Shown: in pieces, positions 16,711 through 26,059 of the stretch
How positions within the stretch are numbered: the first letter of the stretch is position 1
Layout of the letters: every line of letters starts with the position of its first letter
DNA from: DT-110 sp030148525
GTDB lineage: Bacteria > Bacteroidota > Bacteroidia > Chitinophagales > Saprospiraceae
Assembly (NCBI GenBank): GCA_965227445.1
Contig: OZ245751.1
Coordinates: forward strand, 1,674,001 to 1,738,000
DNA length: 64,000 nt
Direction of reading: 5' to 3'
Notes under the pieces: generated by a model
Told to the model about the DNA's origin: nothing
Databases searched by the model: none
The model's input: the letters and a program-made list of their open reading frames with translations, nothing else
Made by a program: the position numbers and the translations under genes

Positions 16711-17652
16711 ATGAAATATCTGACCTATTTGATCCCCATAATGTTTTTGGTATTGAGTCAATTGCCGGCTCAGACTCCGGTGGCGTATTTGCGGTCAATG
16801 CGGGAGGTATCCGTGACTTCTCCTTCCTCCTTGCTGAGCCATGATCATGTCCCCGTACATACGGAAAGTAATATGTTGTTGGTGCCGGGCAAGGTAAACG
16901 ACGTCCGTGGTTATTTTCTTTTGGATACGGGGTCCCCCTCCCTGGTTGTTCACAGTAAGTTGGTGCGCGAAGCCGGTGAGGTCATCGGTGGACAATCGGT
17001 AGACGGGCAAACGGTTTCCCTGCAGGAAGTCAAACTGGAAGAGGTAGTGTACCGCAATCGTACCTATCAAAATATAGATGCCCTGTCATTGGATTTAAGT
17101 CATCTGGATGAATTAACGGATGAACCAATTTTGGGGCTACTCGGTAAAGACTGGATCGCACAGCAGCCATCGGTACTCGATTTTAAGCGAAATCATATCT
17201 TGTATTTTTCCGAAAGTGATAAAATTGCCTGGCGTGCCCGCAAGCCGGTGGCGGTTAGTGCTATTACGTGGGCTGATCATATCCCGGTCATCACGATTTC
17301 CATTCACGGCAAGCCGTATCGTTTCGGAATTGACAGCGGATCGTCGGATAATCTGATTGATCCGCGGGTGCTTGAGGAGATAGGCAGTGGGCAAGTAAAA
17401 GTTCTCGACTGTATCGACCTGCAAGGACTCAGTGGCGCCCTGGTCCGGACGGATCTCATCGAATTAGCAGAGGTGCGTCTGAACAATGATCAACATGCCG
17501 ATTCCGCCTCTTTTATTGTGATGGATTTGTCGAGTGTTCGCCAAGCTGATGGCACTCCCCTGGATGGCCTGATCGGCGTATCTTTTCTAAATGGGACCAT
17601 CTTTTCTATTGACTATCAGCAGTCTAAAATTTTATGGTGGGCTGTTGAATAG
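16711..17652 (+). CDS. Secreted retropepsin-like aspartic protease
   Basis: 313 residues with a signal peptide ending at about LPAQ (residue 21). It has two pepsin/retropepsin-like lobes, each with an aspartate motif: FLLDTGSPSLVV (Asp72) and FGIDSGSSDNLI (Asp208). The second lobe ends with a DGLIGVSFL strand. This two-DTG layout is that of the bacterial aspartyl-protease family common in Bacteroidota surface and periplasmic proteins. It is a probable periplasmic protease of unknown substrate. It reads away from pyrG and is followed by a GC hairpin. The next membrane protein gene starts about 90 bases later and may or may not be in the same transcript. Confidence 0.8.
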   Translation: MKYLTYLIPIMFLVLSQLPAQTPVAYLRSMREVSVTSPSSLLSHDHVPVHTESNMLLVPGKVNDVRGYFLLDTGSPSLVVHSKLVREAGEVIGGQSVDGQTVSLQEVKLEEVVYRNRTYQNIDALSLDLSHLDELTDEPILGLLGKDWIAQQPSVLDFKRNHILYFSESDKIAWRARKPVAVSAITWADHIPVITISIHGKPYRFGIDSGSSDNLIDPRVLEEIGSGQVKVLDCIDLQGLSGALVRTDLIELAEVRLNNDQHADSASFIVMDLSSVRQADGTPLDGLIGVSFLNGTIFSIDYQQSKILWWAVE

Positions 17653-17660
17653 CATAATAT

Positions 17661-17687
17661 CCCCGCAACTACTGGCTCGTAGCGGGG
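17661..17687 (+). terminator. Hairpin after the aspartic protease gene
   Basis: CCCCG and CGGGG pair around a CTAC/GTAG inner stem with a small bulge, 9 bases past the stop codon. There is no strong T-run after it, so termination may be partial. Confidence 0.35.
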
Positions 17688-17740
17688 GCTATACAAACTT
17701 AATCTGCTCTTAACAATTACTTTACTTCTGTTCCTGACAT

Positions 17741-18421
17741 TTGCTCTTGATTTTAGTTCAGGACAAAAACAGAAGTGTGGTAACCAACCGAATATTAAAC
17801 AGCGTTGATTTACGTGCCTACCAGCCATTTGGCTTTAAAAAGCGCCATCGGGTTATTGTCCTGAGTATTATTCTTTCCTCTTTTCTTTTCCTGGTTTCCC
17901 TGTATTTCGGCAAAGCAACAAACAGTCTTCTCCTTTTGGAGGCTGGTATTATGCAGGCCGGACTTACCCTTTTCTTTTGCGTGCGGATGAGTGCAGTTTT
18001 ACTTGCCCGCCACGGTAGTGATCAGGGCGTACCACTTTTTGTGACTCTGCTCTGCGGATTTTCGCTGGCACTCTCGGCCGGATATATCATCTGCGAATGT
18101 TACGATCGCTACGGAAGTACGGTGGCGATCCGGTCCTTTGATGCCGTACTGGCAGCCGGAGCCATCATGCTGGGTAATGCATTGATCATTCTGCTAATGG
18201 TGCGCTTCCGATTCACCAGCCTGCAAATTGGCAGCCTCTCGGTTTCCGTGCGGTCCATTGGTAAATGGTCACTGGTGGTATTGTTGGCTACTGCTACCAT
18301 ACATATAACAAATTATTACTTCCTGGATACCATTTTAAGCGTGGTGTTGGCGGTTACCGTGTTCATTTGGGCCGCCTTCGTGGTGATCGATACTTATTGG
18401 AGACTGGGCGAACTGGCATAG
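17741..18421 (+). CDS. Five- to six-helix membrane protein, CDF-transporter-like without metal ligands
   Basis: 226 residues. Start uncertain: the frame opens with TTG at 17741, and GTG at 17777 is an alternative. Hydrophobic segments lie roughly at 38-60, 65-90, 97-120, 130-155, 170-190 and 193-215. The order and sequence feel resemble the membrane half of cation diffusion facilitators (NSLLLLEAGIMQAGLTLFF, then YYFLDTILSVVLAVTVFIW at the end). However, the HxxxD/DxxxD metal-site residues of that family are absent and there is no cytosolic C-terminal domain. Function unknown; it may be a transporter-derived protein with a changed role, or an unrelated small membrane family. Confidence 0.6.
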   Translation: MLLILVQDKNRSVVTNRILNSVDLRAYQPFGFKKRHRVIVLSIILSSFLFLVSLYFGKATNSLLLLEAGIMQAGLTLFFCVRMSAVLLARHGSDQGVPLFVTLLCGFSLALSAGYIICECYDRYGSTVAIRSFDAVLAAGAIMLGNALIILLMVRFRFTSLQIGSLSVSVRSIGKWSLVVLLATATIHITNYYFLDTILSVVLAVTVFIWAAFVVIDTYWRLGELA

Positions 18422-18517
18422 GGAGGGGGTTGATCGGCTTTCAAAAAATGATGGCCAATCCATGACAACGTGTTTTTCAATCTGCGGACAATTAAATAAC
18501 TTAAATCTTTAAACCTT

Positions 18518-21500
18518 ATGAGTCAAAAGTTCTACACAGCACTGCTCTTCCTCGCCTTTCTGGCAACCGGAGCAATGGCTCAGAACCCAACGAAGACTAT
18601 TACCGACGACGACCTTCAGGGTGGAACGTCTTATACCTGGTCTTCCGACACAACCTACCTCTTGGATGGATTCGTTTTTCTGGAAACAGGTGGAATCCTG
18701 ACTATTGAAGCCGGTACAGTTATTAAAGGACTGGCAACTCCATCCAATGATGATCTGGCTTCTACGCTGATCATCACGCGTGGTGCTCAAATCTTTGCGG
18801 AGGGTACGCGCAACAACCCGATTATTTTCACCGCTGAGATCGACGATACCGAAGATTCCGAAGACATGTTCGTGGATGACCGCGGACTGTGGGGTGGCCT
18901 GATCGTATTGGGCAACGCTACGATCACCGATGAAGTAGACGAAGTGATCGTTGAAGGTCTGCCGGCCGATGACGATCGTTCTCTGTTCGGTGGTTCAGAT
19001 GATATGGACAACAGTGGTGTACTGAAATACATTTCTATTCGCCACGGTGGTGCTGAATTGGCACCCGGTGAAGAGATCAATGGCCTGACTTTGGGTGGTG
19101 TTGGTTCCGGTACGAACGTAAGCTACGTAGAGGTACTGGCTAACCTGGACGACGGTATTGAGTTCTTTGGTGGTACGGTAGATCTGAAATACGCATCTGT
19201 TGCCTTCTGTGGTGACGACGCGATCGACTGGGATACCGGTTGGCGCGGACGCGGTCAGTTCTGGAGCGTACTGCAGGGAGCTGATGCTGCTGATAACGGA
19301 GCGGAGATGGACGGTGCCAAGCCAGACGCCAACACCCCATCCTCTAACCCACAAGTATACAATGTAACCTACGTAGGTTCCGGACAGGGAGCAGCAGCTG
19401 CTAACGAGCACGCACTGTACTTCCGCGACGGTACTCGTGGCGGTTATTACAACTCTATTTTCACCGACTTTGCCAACTTTGCCATTCAGGTGGAAGACCG
19501 CGCTTCCGGTGTGGATTCCCGCCAGTACATGGAGCAGGGCGAGTTGGTCATTGCCAATAACCTGTGGTTCGGCTTCGGTGAAGGCAACGAGCTGAATGCC
19601 GGAGACAACGGCTTCATTCAGGCTACGCCTGATGCAGAAGATCCCACGGCACAGTTCCTGATCGATCACCTGGCTGCGAACAGCAACGCCATCGCTGACC
19701 CTCAACTGGGCGGTATCAGCCGCGATGCGGACGGTGGTTTTGATCCACGTCCGGCTGCTGATGGCCCTGCTTACTCTACAAGTCCTGCGGCTTATCCAAC
19801 CGATGACTTTTACACAAAAGTGGAATTTAAAGGAGCCTATTGCGCCGAAGGTTCTTGGTTAACTGGCTGGACAGCACTGTCTGAGTACGGTGTTTTGGCC
19901 GATGGTATCGACTACACCGACTTTTCTGATGAGTTTGCCTGCGATTTGCTGCAAGCTACCGCTACGCGCACTATTACGGATGACGATCTTCAGGGAGGAC
20001 AATCCTATACCTGGTCTTCTGATACCACCTACTTGCTGGACGGATTCGTATTCCTCGAAGCTGGTGGTACCCTGACCATTGAACCGGGTACGGTTATCAA
20101 GGGTTTGCAAAGCCCATCGAACGATGATCTGGCTTCTACGCTGATCATCACGCGTGGTGCTCAAATCTTTGCGGAGGGTACGCGCAACAACCCGATTATT
20201 TTCACCGCTGAGATCGACGATACCGAAGATTCCGAAGACATGTTCGTGGATGACCGCGGACTGTGGGGTGGCCTGATCGTATTGGGTAACGCTTCGATCA
20301 CCGACGAAGTGGACGAAGTGATCGTTGAAGGCCTGCCTGCCGATGACGACCGTTCTCTGTACGGTGGTTCAGATGACATGGACAACAGTGGTGTATTGAA
20401 ATACATCTCTATCCGCCACGGTGGTGCTGAATTGGCACCCGGTGAAGAGATCAACGGCCTGACCATGGGTGGTGTTGGTTCCGGTACGAGCGTAAGCTTT
20501 GTAGAGGTACTGGCTAACCTGGACGACGGTATTGAGTTCTTTGGTGGTACGGTAGATCTGAAATATGCTTCTGTTGCCTTCTGTGGTGACGACGCGATCG
20601 ACTGGGATACCGGTTGGCGCGGACGCGGTCAATTCTGGAGCGTACTGCAGGGAGCTGATGCTGCTGATAACGGAGCGGAGATGGACGGTGCCAAGCCAGA
20701 CGCCAACACCCCATCCTCTAACCCACAAGTATACAATGTAACCTACGTAGGTTCCGGACAGGGAGCAGCTGCTGCTAACGAGCACGCACTGTACTTCCGC
20801 GACGGTACTCGTGGCGGTTATTACAACTCTATTTTCACCGACTTTGCCAACTTTGCCATTCAGGTGGAAGACCGCGCTTCCGGTGTGGATTCCCGCCAGT
20901 ACATGGAGCAGGGCGAGTTGGTCATTGCCAATAACCTGTGGTTCGGCTTCGGTGAAGGTAACGAACTGAATGCCGGAGACAACGGCTTCATTCAGGCTAC
21001 GCCTGATGCAGAAGATCCCACGGCACAGTTCCTGATCGATCACCTGACTGCAAACAGCAACGCCATTGTTGATCCTCAATTGGGCGGTATCAGCCGCGAT
21101 GCGGACGGTGGTTTCGATCCACGTCCGGCTGCTGATGGTCCAGCGTATACGACGGCTCCGGCGCCATTCCCAACTGATGACTTCTATACGAAAGTGGAAT
21201 TCAAAGGAGCCTACTGTGCAGAAGGTTCTTGGTTGACTGGTTGGACGGCACTGTCTGAGTACGGTGTCATGGCCGATGGTGTTGACTACACGGACTTCAC
21301 CGATGAGTTTGCCTGTGACCTACTGCAACCATCAGTGACACGTACGATTAAAGACGAAGACTTGGTAGGCGGTCAGTCGTATACCTTCTCTTCGGATACT
21401 ATTTATCTGTTGGATGGCTTCGTATTCCTCGAAGCTGGTGGTACCCTGACCATCGAGCCAGGAACCGTTATCAAAGGTCTGCAAAGCCCATCGAACGATG

Positions 21501-22996
21501 ACCTGGCTTCCACGCTGGTGATCACGCGCGGTGCGCAGATTTTTGCGGAGGGTACCCGCAACAACCCGATCATTTTCACGGCCGAGATCGACGATACAGA
21601 AGATCCGAACGATATGTTCGTGGATGACCGCGGACTATGGGGTGGCCTGATCCTGTTGGGTAATGCGACCATCACGAATGAGACGGACGAGGTAATCGTA
21701 GAAGGCCTGCCGGCCGATGACGACCGCTCTCTGTACGGAGGTAGCGATGACATGGACAACAGCGGAGTACTGAAATACATTTCTATCCGCCACGGTGGTG
21801 CTGAACTGGCGCCCGGTGAGGAAATCAACGGTCTGACTCTGGGTGGTATTGGTTCCGGTACGAGCCTAAGCTTCGTAGAGGTACTGGCCAACGTCGACGA
21901 CGGTATTGAGTTCTTCGGTGGTACGGTAGACATGAAATACGCGACGGTTGCCTTCTGCGGTGACGATGCGATCGACTGGGATACCGGTTGGCGCGGTCGC
22001 GGTCAGTTCTGGAGCGTACTGCAGGGAGCTGATGCAGCTGATAACGGAGCGGAGATGGATGGTGCTAAGCCTGATGCGAACACGCCATCGTCTAATCCGG
22101 AGATCTTCAACGTAACCTACATTGGTTCCGGTCAGGGAGCAGCTGCTGCCAACGAGCACGCACTGTATTTCCGCGACGGAACCCGTGGACAGTACCACAA
22201 CTCCATCTTCACGGACTACGCGAACTACGCTATTCAGGTGGAAGACCGCGCCTCTGGTGTGGATTCCCGCCAGTACATGGAGCAAGGAGAGTTGGTCATT
22301 GCCAACAACCTGTGGTTCGGCTTCGGTGAAGGAGACGAGCTGAATGCCGGTGACAACGGTATTATTCAGGCTACGGATGATGCAGAAGATCCTACGGCTC
22401 AATTCCTGATCGATCACCTGGCAGCCAACGGTAACCAGATTGTTGATCCACAATTAGGTGGCATTAGTCGTTCTGCCGATAATGGCTTCGACCCACGTCC
22501 CGCAATGGATGGTCCGGCTTACAACACCCCTGTAACGGGTTATGCTGAGTCCGACTTCTTTACTCCGGTAGCATTCAAAGGTGCTTACTGTGCTAACGGT
22601 TCCTGGTTGACCGGGTGGACGGCACTGTCCGAGTACGGCGTACAAGCAAGCGGTATCGACTACACAGATTTCACCAGTGACTTTGGTTGTGATCTGTCAA
22701 CGGATGTTGAAACCATCGTTAAGTCCGAGAGTGGTGTAAAACTGTTCCAGAATACACCTAATCCGGTTGTTGATATGACGCTCATTACCTTCGAATTACC
22801 GGTTACCGCCACGGTTAACCTCGAAGTGTACGACATTAACGGTCGCATGATCTCTCGTCTCATTGATGGAGAGGAGCGCATCGTTGGTCAGCACACGATT
22901 GAATTCAATGCAACGAATCTGGAAGACGGTATCTACCTATACCGCCTGACGGCTGGAAACGTACAGATTACGAAGCCGTTTGTAGTTAATCGCTAG
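18518..22996 (+). CDS. T9SS type A beta-helix surface protein with a triplicated 458-residue unit
   Basis: 1492 residues. Signal peptide MSQKFYTALLFLAFLATGAM, then three tandem units of 458 residues beginning at [KR]TI-x-D-[DE]-DL-x-GG (DNA about 18593, 19967 and 21341; exact 1374-bp period). Each unit has GTVIKGL, an IIFTAEIDD strand, GLWGGLI[VL]LGN, FFGGTVD[LM]KYA and DDAIDWDTGWRGRGQFW, consistent with a right-handed parallel beta-helix, and ends with a conserved SWLTGWTALSEYG cap. Runs of DD, DE and DG give a very acidic, probably calcium-binding surface. The last ~90 residues (KLFQNTPNPV..., YDINGRMI, GIYLYRL, KPFVVNR) form the T9SS type A sorting domain. It is likely a cell-surface ligand- or mineral-binding protein. 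The TonB-dependent receptor gene follows 112 bases later. Units 1 and 2 are nearly identical at DNA level and unit 3 has diverged. Confidence 0.88.
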   Translation: MSQKFYTALLFLAFLATGAMAQNPTKTITDDDLQGGTSYTWSSDTTYLLDGFVFLETGGILTIEAGTVIKGLATPSNDDLASTLIITRGAQIFAEGTRNNPIIFTAEIDDTEDSEDMFVDDRGLWGGLIVLGNATITDEVDEVIVEGLPADDDRSLFGGSDDMDNSGVLKYISIRHGGAELAPGEEINGLTLGGVGSGTNVSYVEVLANLDDGIEFFGGTVDLKYASVAFCGDDAIDWDTGWRGRGQFWSVLQGADAADNGAEMDGAKPDANTPSSNPQVYNVTYVGSGQGAAAANEHALYFRDGTRGGYYNSIFTDFANFAIQVEDRASGVDSRQYMEQGELVIANNLWFGFGEGNELNAGDNGFIQATPDAEDPTAQFLIDHLAANSNAIADPQLGGISRDADGGFDPRPAADGPAYSTSPAAYPTDDFYTKVEFKGAYCAEGSWLTGWTALSEYGVLADGIDYTDFSDEFACDLLQATATRTITDDDLQGGQSYTWSSDTTYLLDGFVFLEAGGTLTIEPGTVIKGLQSPSNDDLASTLIITRGAQIFAEGTRNNPIIFTAEIDDTEDSEDMFVDDRGLWGGLIVLGNASITDEVDEVIVEGLPADDDRSLYGGSDDMDNSGVLKYISIRHGGAELAPGEEINGLTMGGVGSGTSVSFVEVLANLDDGIEFFGGTVDLKYASVAFCGDDAIDWDTGWRGRGQFWSVLQGADAADNGAEMDGAKPDANTPSSNPQVYNVTYVGSGQGAAAANEHALYFRDGTRGGYYNSIFTDFANFAIQVEDRASGVDSRQYMEQGELVIANNLWFGFGEGNELNAGDNGFIQATPDAEDPTAQFLIDHLTANSNAIVDPQLGGISRDADGGFDPRPAADGPAYTTAPAPFPTDDFYTKVEFKGAYCAEGSWLTGWTALSEYGVMADGVDYTDFTDEFACDLLQPSVTRTIKDEDLVGGQSYTFSSDTIYLLDGFVFLEAGGTLTIEPGTVIKGLQSPSNDDLASTLVITRGAQIFAEGTRNNPIIFTAEIDDTEDPNDMFVDDRGLWGGLILLGNATITNETDEVIVEGLPADDDRSLYGGSDDMDNSGVLKYISIRHGGAELAPGEEINGLTLGGIGSGTSLSFVEVLANVDDGIEFFGGTVDMKYATVAFCGDDAIDWDTGWRGRGQFWSVLQGADAADNGAEMDGAKPDANTPSSNPEIFNVTYIGSGQGAAAANEHALYFRDGTRGQYHNSIFTDYANYAIQVEDRASGVDSRQYMEQGELVIANNLWFGFGEGDELNAGDNGIIQATDDAEDPTAQFLIDHLAANGNQIVDPQLGGISRSADNGFDPRPAMDGPAYNTPVTGYAESDFFTPVAFKGAYCANGSWLTGWTALSEYGVQASGIDYTDFTSDFGCDLSTDVETIVKSESGVKLFQNTPNPVVDMTLITFELPVTATVNLEVYDINGRMISRLIDGEERIVGQHTIEFNATNLEDGIYLYRLTAGNVQITKPFVVNR

Positions 22997-23032
22997 AAAT
23001 GGGAATTTGATATATATAAATTTTAAACTATT

Positions 23033-23061
23033 AGCTAGAGGCTGGAAAACAGCCTCTAGCT
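23033..23061 (+). terminator. Hairpin between the beta-helix gene and the receptor gene
   Basis: AGCTAGAGGCTG pairs perfectly with CAGCCTCTAGCT around a GAAAA loop, 36 bases past the stop codon, followed by ATTCTTAATT. It could be a full or partial terminator lowering receptor expression relative to the abundant surface protein. Confidence 0.65.
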
Positions 23062-23108
23062 ATTCTTAATTAGATAGCAGGAATCAGACTTACCAAAAAC
23101 AAACAAAT

Positions 23109-25979
23109 ATGAGAGCGACACATGTTTTGCGCTTTTTTACACTGATGGTTGCGATGTTGGTAGCTTTCGCAGGAGTAGCTCAGGAAGGCACCGTTCGCGG
23201 AACCATTACGGATAGCGAAACCGGAGAGCCCCTTATGTTCACTAGTGTATTCGTAAAAGATACAGACCCACCGGTCGGTGCACAGACTGATCTGGACGGA
23301 AACTACGAAGTTAAACTACCCGTCGGTACCTACACCCTGGAGGTTTCTTACGTAGGCTATGCGACCAATACCATTACGGATGTAGAAGTAGAAGCAGGTA
23401 AAGTAACTTTGCTGGATTTTTCCATGCAAGAGGAGACGGAGACCCTACAGGAAGTAGTGGTGCAAGCCAATCGTATCGACCGTACGGAGAACGCGCTGCT
23501 CATTCTACAGAAAAAAGCTACAACTATCCAGGATGGTATTTCCGCTCAGGAGATATCCCGCTTCGGTAGCAATAATGCTGCGGAAACAATGAAACGGGTG
23601 ACCGGCGCCTCGGTAGTAGATGGTAAATACGTTTTTGTTCGTGGTCTGGGTGACCGGTACTCCTCCGCTCAACTCAACGGGCAGCAACTGCCTAGTACCG
23701 ATCCCTACCGCAATAGTATGCAATTAGACCTTATTCCCGCTAATTTGCTGGATAATGTCATTGCCTCCAAGACCTTTACTCCGGACCAACCCGGTAACTT
23801 CACCGGGGGTAACGTCAATCTGCAGACCAAAGCTTTCCCCGAACGCTTTACCCTGTCTGCTTCTTTTTCTACCAGTTATAATACGCAGGTAACCGGTGCT
23901 AACAATTTCCTGACCCACCAGGGAGGTGATACGGACTGGTTGGGGTACGATGACGGAAACCGCTCAATTCCCGGTATCCTTGCTGACTCTACCTATATTA
24001 ATACGGTTACCAAGAGTACTGCTATTTTGGCTCGCCGCGACTCCTCACTGGCTAACTTGCTGGATCGTGGAATTCGTTCCTTAAACCAACAACGGGCTCC
24101 AACGCAAAAAACAGCACCGGTGAATACATCGGCCGCATTCTCGATCGGTAATCAGTATACCGTAGGTGGAAATCCCCTTGGTGTTTTTGTCGGCGTAAAC
24201 TTCCGGCGGAGTTTCCAGCACTACGACAATGGTACTTTCGGATATTGGGAATTAACAGACCCTAACTCGGATCAACTGAATATCAACCGCGACCTGATCG
24301 ACCACCGCTCGGTGGAGAATGCACAGGTTGGCGGTATGGGTAGTGTTTCCTATAAATTCGGTGGAAATAATAAACTCAGTTTTATTGCCATCTACAACCA
24401 CGTGGGGCAAAAGGATTCGCGTAGCCTGGAGGGACCATTCCCGGCCATTATTTCGGGTAACGCGGCCTTCCAGACGCGTGCTTTGCGCTTTCAGGAACGC
24501 GAGTTCCAGAACTATAGCCTGGCCGGCGAACACGTTTTTGGCGAAAGCGGTGTGAAATTCGAATGGAGTGGATCTTACGTAAAAACCACTCAGAACGATC
24601 CCGATTTCCGTCAGTTCTCCAACACCTTCCGCGTGCGCAATGAAGCTGATACCTCGTTCTTTATCACTCCCGCGGAGTTCAGCCTCCCGCTTAACTTCTT
24701 CCGGGAACTTGCCGATGATCAGTACCTGGGCAAAGTCGACCTGTCCATTCCTTTCGCTCAGGGCAAAAGCCTGTTTAACCAGATCAAAATCGGTGGATTT
24801 TACTCCACCAAAGATCGCTTCTTCCTGGATAATGTATTCCAGATTGAGCTGGGTAACTCAGAACCGTTCAACGGCCAGCCGTCCGAATTCTTTGGTCCGG
24901 ATAACATTGGTATCATCGATTTCGATTCTGATCGTGAACGATACACTATTGGCCTGTTTACCCAAAATTTCCAAAAGTCAACACAGGAAAACTCCTATAA
25001 CGGTACCGAATCCGTCACGGCCGCCTACGGTATGATCAATTACGATTTCACCTTCATGAAAGTGATCGCCGGTGCTCGTATGGAGGTTACGGATATCGCT
25101 CTCCAAAACCTCGTTGGCGATACCGCAAGCATTGATCAGACGGATATCCTGCCGTCGGTCAACCTGATCTTCCCCTTCACCGAAAATTCCAATTTGCGGG
25201 CTTCCTTCTCGCAGACACTGGCACGTCCTAACATGCGGGAACTCGCTCCCTTCGTTTCTTTTGACTTCGGTGGTGACTTCCTGGTGCAGGGTTCTCCCGA
25301 TCTGGATCGTACCCTTATTCAAAACTACGACCTGCGGTACGAGGTCTTCCCTAATCCGGGTGAGATCTACGCGGTAAGCGCCTATTATAAGTCTTTCCAG
25401 GACCCGATCGTTACTGCTTTCAATCCAACTTCTCCCAACCCGCTGATTCAGTACGTTAATGTCGCCGAAGCGCAGGTATACGGAGTCGAATTCGAGTTGC
25501 GTAAAAAATTGGGCTTCATAAGTCCTATCCTGGAGAATTTTAAATTCTCCACCAACTTGTCGTTCATCAACTCTATTGTTGATATTTCGGATGAAGAGCA
25601 GCCTATTATCGATGAGTTTATTCCGGAAAAGGGAGATACGCGTCCGTTCAACGGTCAGTCGCCCTTCCTGCTGAATATTGCACTGAATTACGTAAACCTG
25701 GAGAAGGGATGGGATGCCATCGTTGCCTTTAATGTCTTCGGAGAGCGCCTGTCCGATATTTCTCAGGCACGTAACCCGGACATCTACGAGCAACCCCGTC
25801 CGCAACTCGATCTGTCCGTTAGTAAGTCGCTCACTGAACGCCTCGGTATTAAGTTCCAGGCCCAAAATCTGCTGAACCCGGATTATAGAACCACTATGGA
25901 ATACAAGGGGCAGGAGTATGTCATCACCAACTTCCAGCGAGGTCTGCAGTTCGGACTGAGTTTGAAATACTCCATTTAG
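23109..25979 (+). CDS. TonB-dependent outer-membrane receptor with carboxypeptidase-regulatory domain
   Basis: 956 residues. A signal peptide (ending AGVAQ) is followed by a CarboxypepD_reg-like beta-sandwich at about 27-115 (GTVRGTITDSETGEPLMFTSV...). The plug domain at about 130-240 contains YVFVRGLGDRYSSAQLNGQ and LPSTDPYRNSMQLDLIPANLL, resembling the large TonB receptor group common in Xanthomonas/Caulobacter. A long 22-strand-type barrel follows, ending in LQFGLSLKYSI with a terminal hydrophobic residue pattern. It imports a TonB-energised ligand across the outer membrane. The adjacent T9SS beta-helix protein is probably its surface partner. No SusD-like gene is present, so it is not a canonical SusCD glycan system. 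Substrate unknown. Confidence 0.9.
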   Translation: MRATHVLRFFTLMVAMLVAFAGVAQEGTVRGTITDSETGEPLMFTSVFVKDTDPPVGAQTDLDGNYEVKLPVGTYTLEVSYVGYATNTITDVEVEAGKVTLLDFSMQEETETLQEVVVQANRIDRTENALLILQKKATTIQDGISAQEISRFGSNNAAETMKRVTGASVVDGKYVFVRGLGDRYSSAQLNGQQLPSTDPYRNSMQLDLIPANLLDNVIASKTFTPDQPGNFTGGNVNLQTKAFPERFTLSASFSTSYNTQVTGANNFLTHQGGDTDWLGYDDGNRSIPGILADSTYINTVTKSTAILARRDSSLANLLDRGIRSLNQQRAPTQKTAPVNTSAAFSIGNQYTVGGNPLGVFVGVNFRRSFQHYDNGTFGYWELTDPNSDQLNINRDLIDHRSVENAQVGGMGSVSYKFGGNNKLSFIAIYNHVGQKDSRSLEGPFPAIISGNAAFQTRALRFQEREFQNYSLAGEHVFGESGVKFEWSGSYVKTTQNDPDFRQFSNTFRVRNEADTSFFITPAEFSLPLNFFRELADDQYLGKVDLSIPFAQGKSLFNQIKIGGFYSTKDRFFLDNVFQIELGNSEPFNGQPSEFFGPDNIGIIDFDSDRERYTIGLFTQNFQKSTQENSYNGTESVTAAYGMINYDFTFMKVIAGARMEVTDIALQNLVGDTASIDQTDILPSVNLIFPFTENSNLRASFSQTLARPNMRELAPFVSFDFGGDFLVQGSPDLDRTLIQNYDLRYEVFPNPGEIYAVSAYYKSFQDPIVTAFNPTSPNPLIQYVNVAEAQVYGVEFELRKKLGFISPILENFKFSTNLSFINSIVDISDEEQPIIDEFIPEKGDTRPFNGQSPFLLNIALNYVNLEKGWDAIVAFNVFGERLSDISQARNPDIYEQPRPQLDLSVSKSLTERLGIKFQAQNLLNPDYRTTMEYKGQEYVITNFQRGLQFGLSLKYSI

Positions 25980-26012
25980 CCGGTAAACGATTGATGGTCC
26001 ACGGCTAACGGC

Positions 26013-26056
26013 AAACGGGTCGATCTTCGGTGTGAAGGTCGACCCGTTTTATTTTT
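26013..26056 (+). terminator. Rho-independent terminator after the TonB receptor
   Basis: AAACGGGTCGA pairs with TCGACCCGTTT, extended by CTTC/GAAG around the loop, followed by TATTTTT. It lies 34 bases after the receptor stop codon, inside a run of TCCACGG heptamers. Confidence 0.85.
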
Positions 26057-26059
26057 GGT

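Noticed and set aside
18518..22996. Assembly artefact explaining the triplicated unit
   Set aside because: Unit 3 differs at many synonymous sites and units 1 and 2 also carry scattered differences, so the copies are real rather than duplicated reads; exact copy number would still need long reads.
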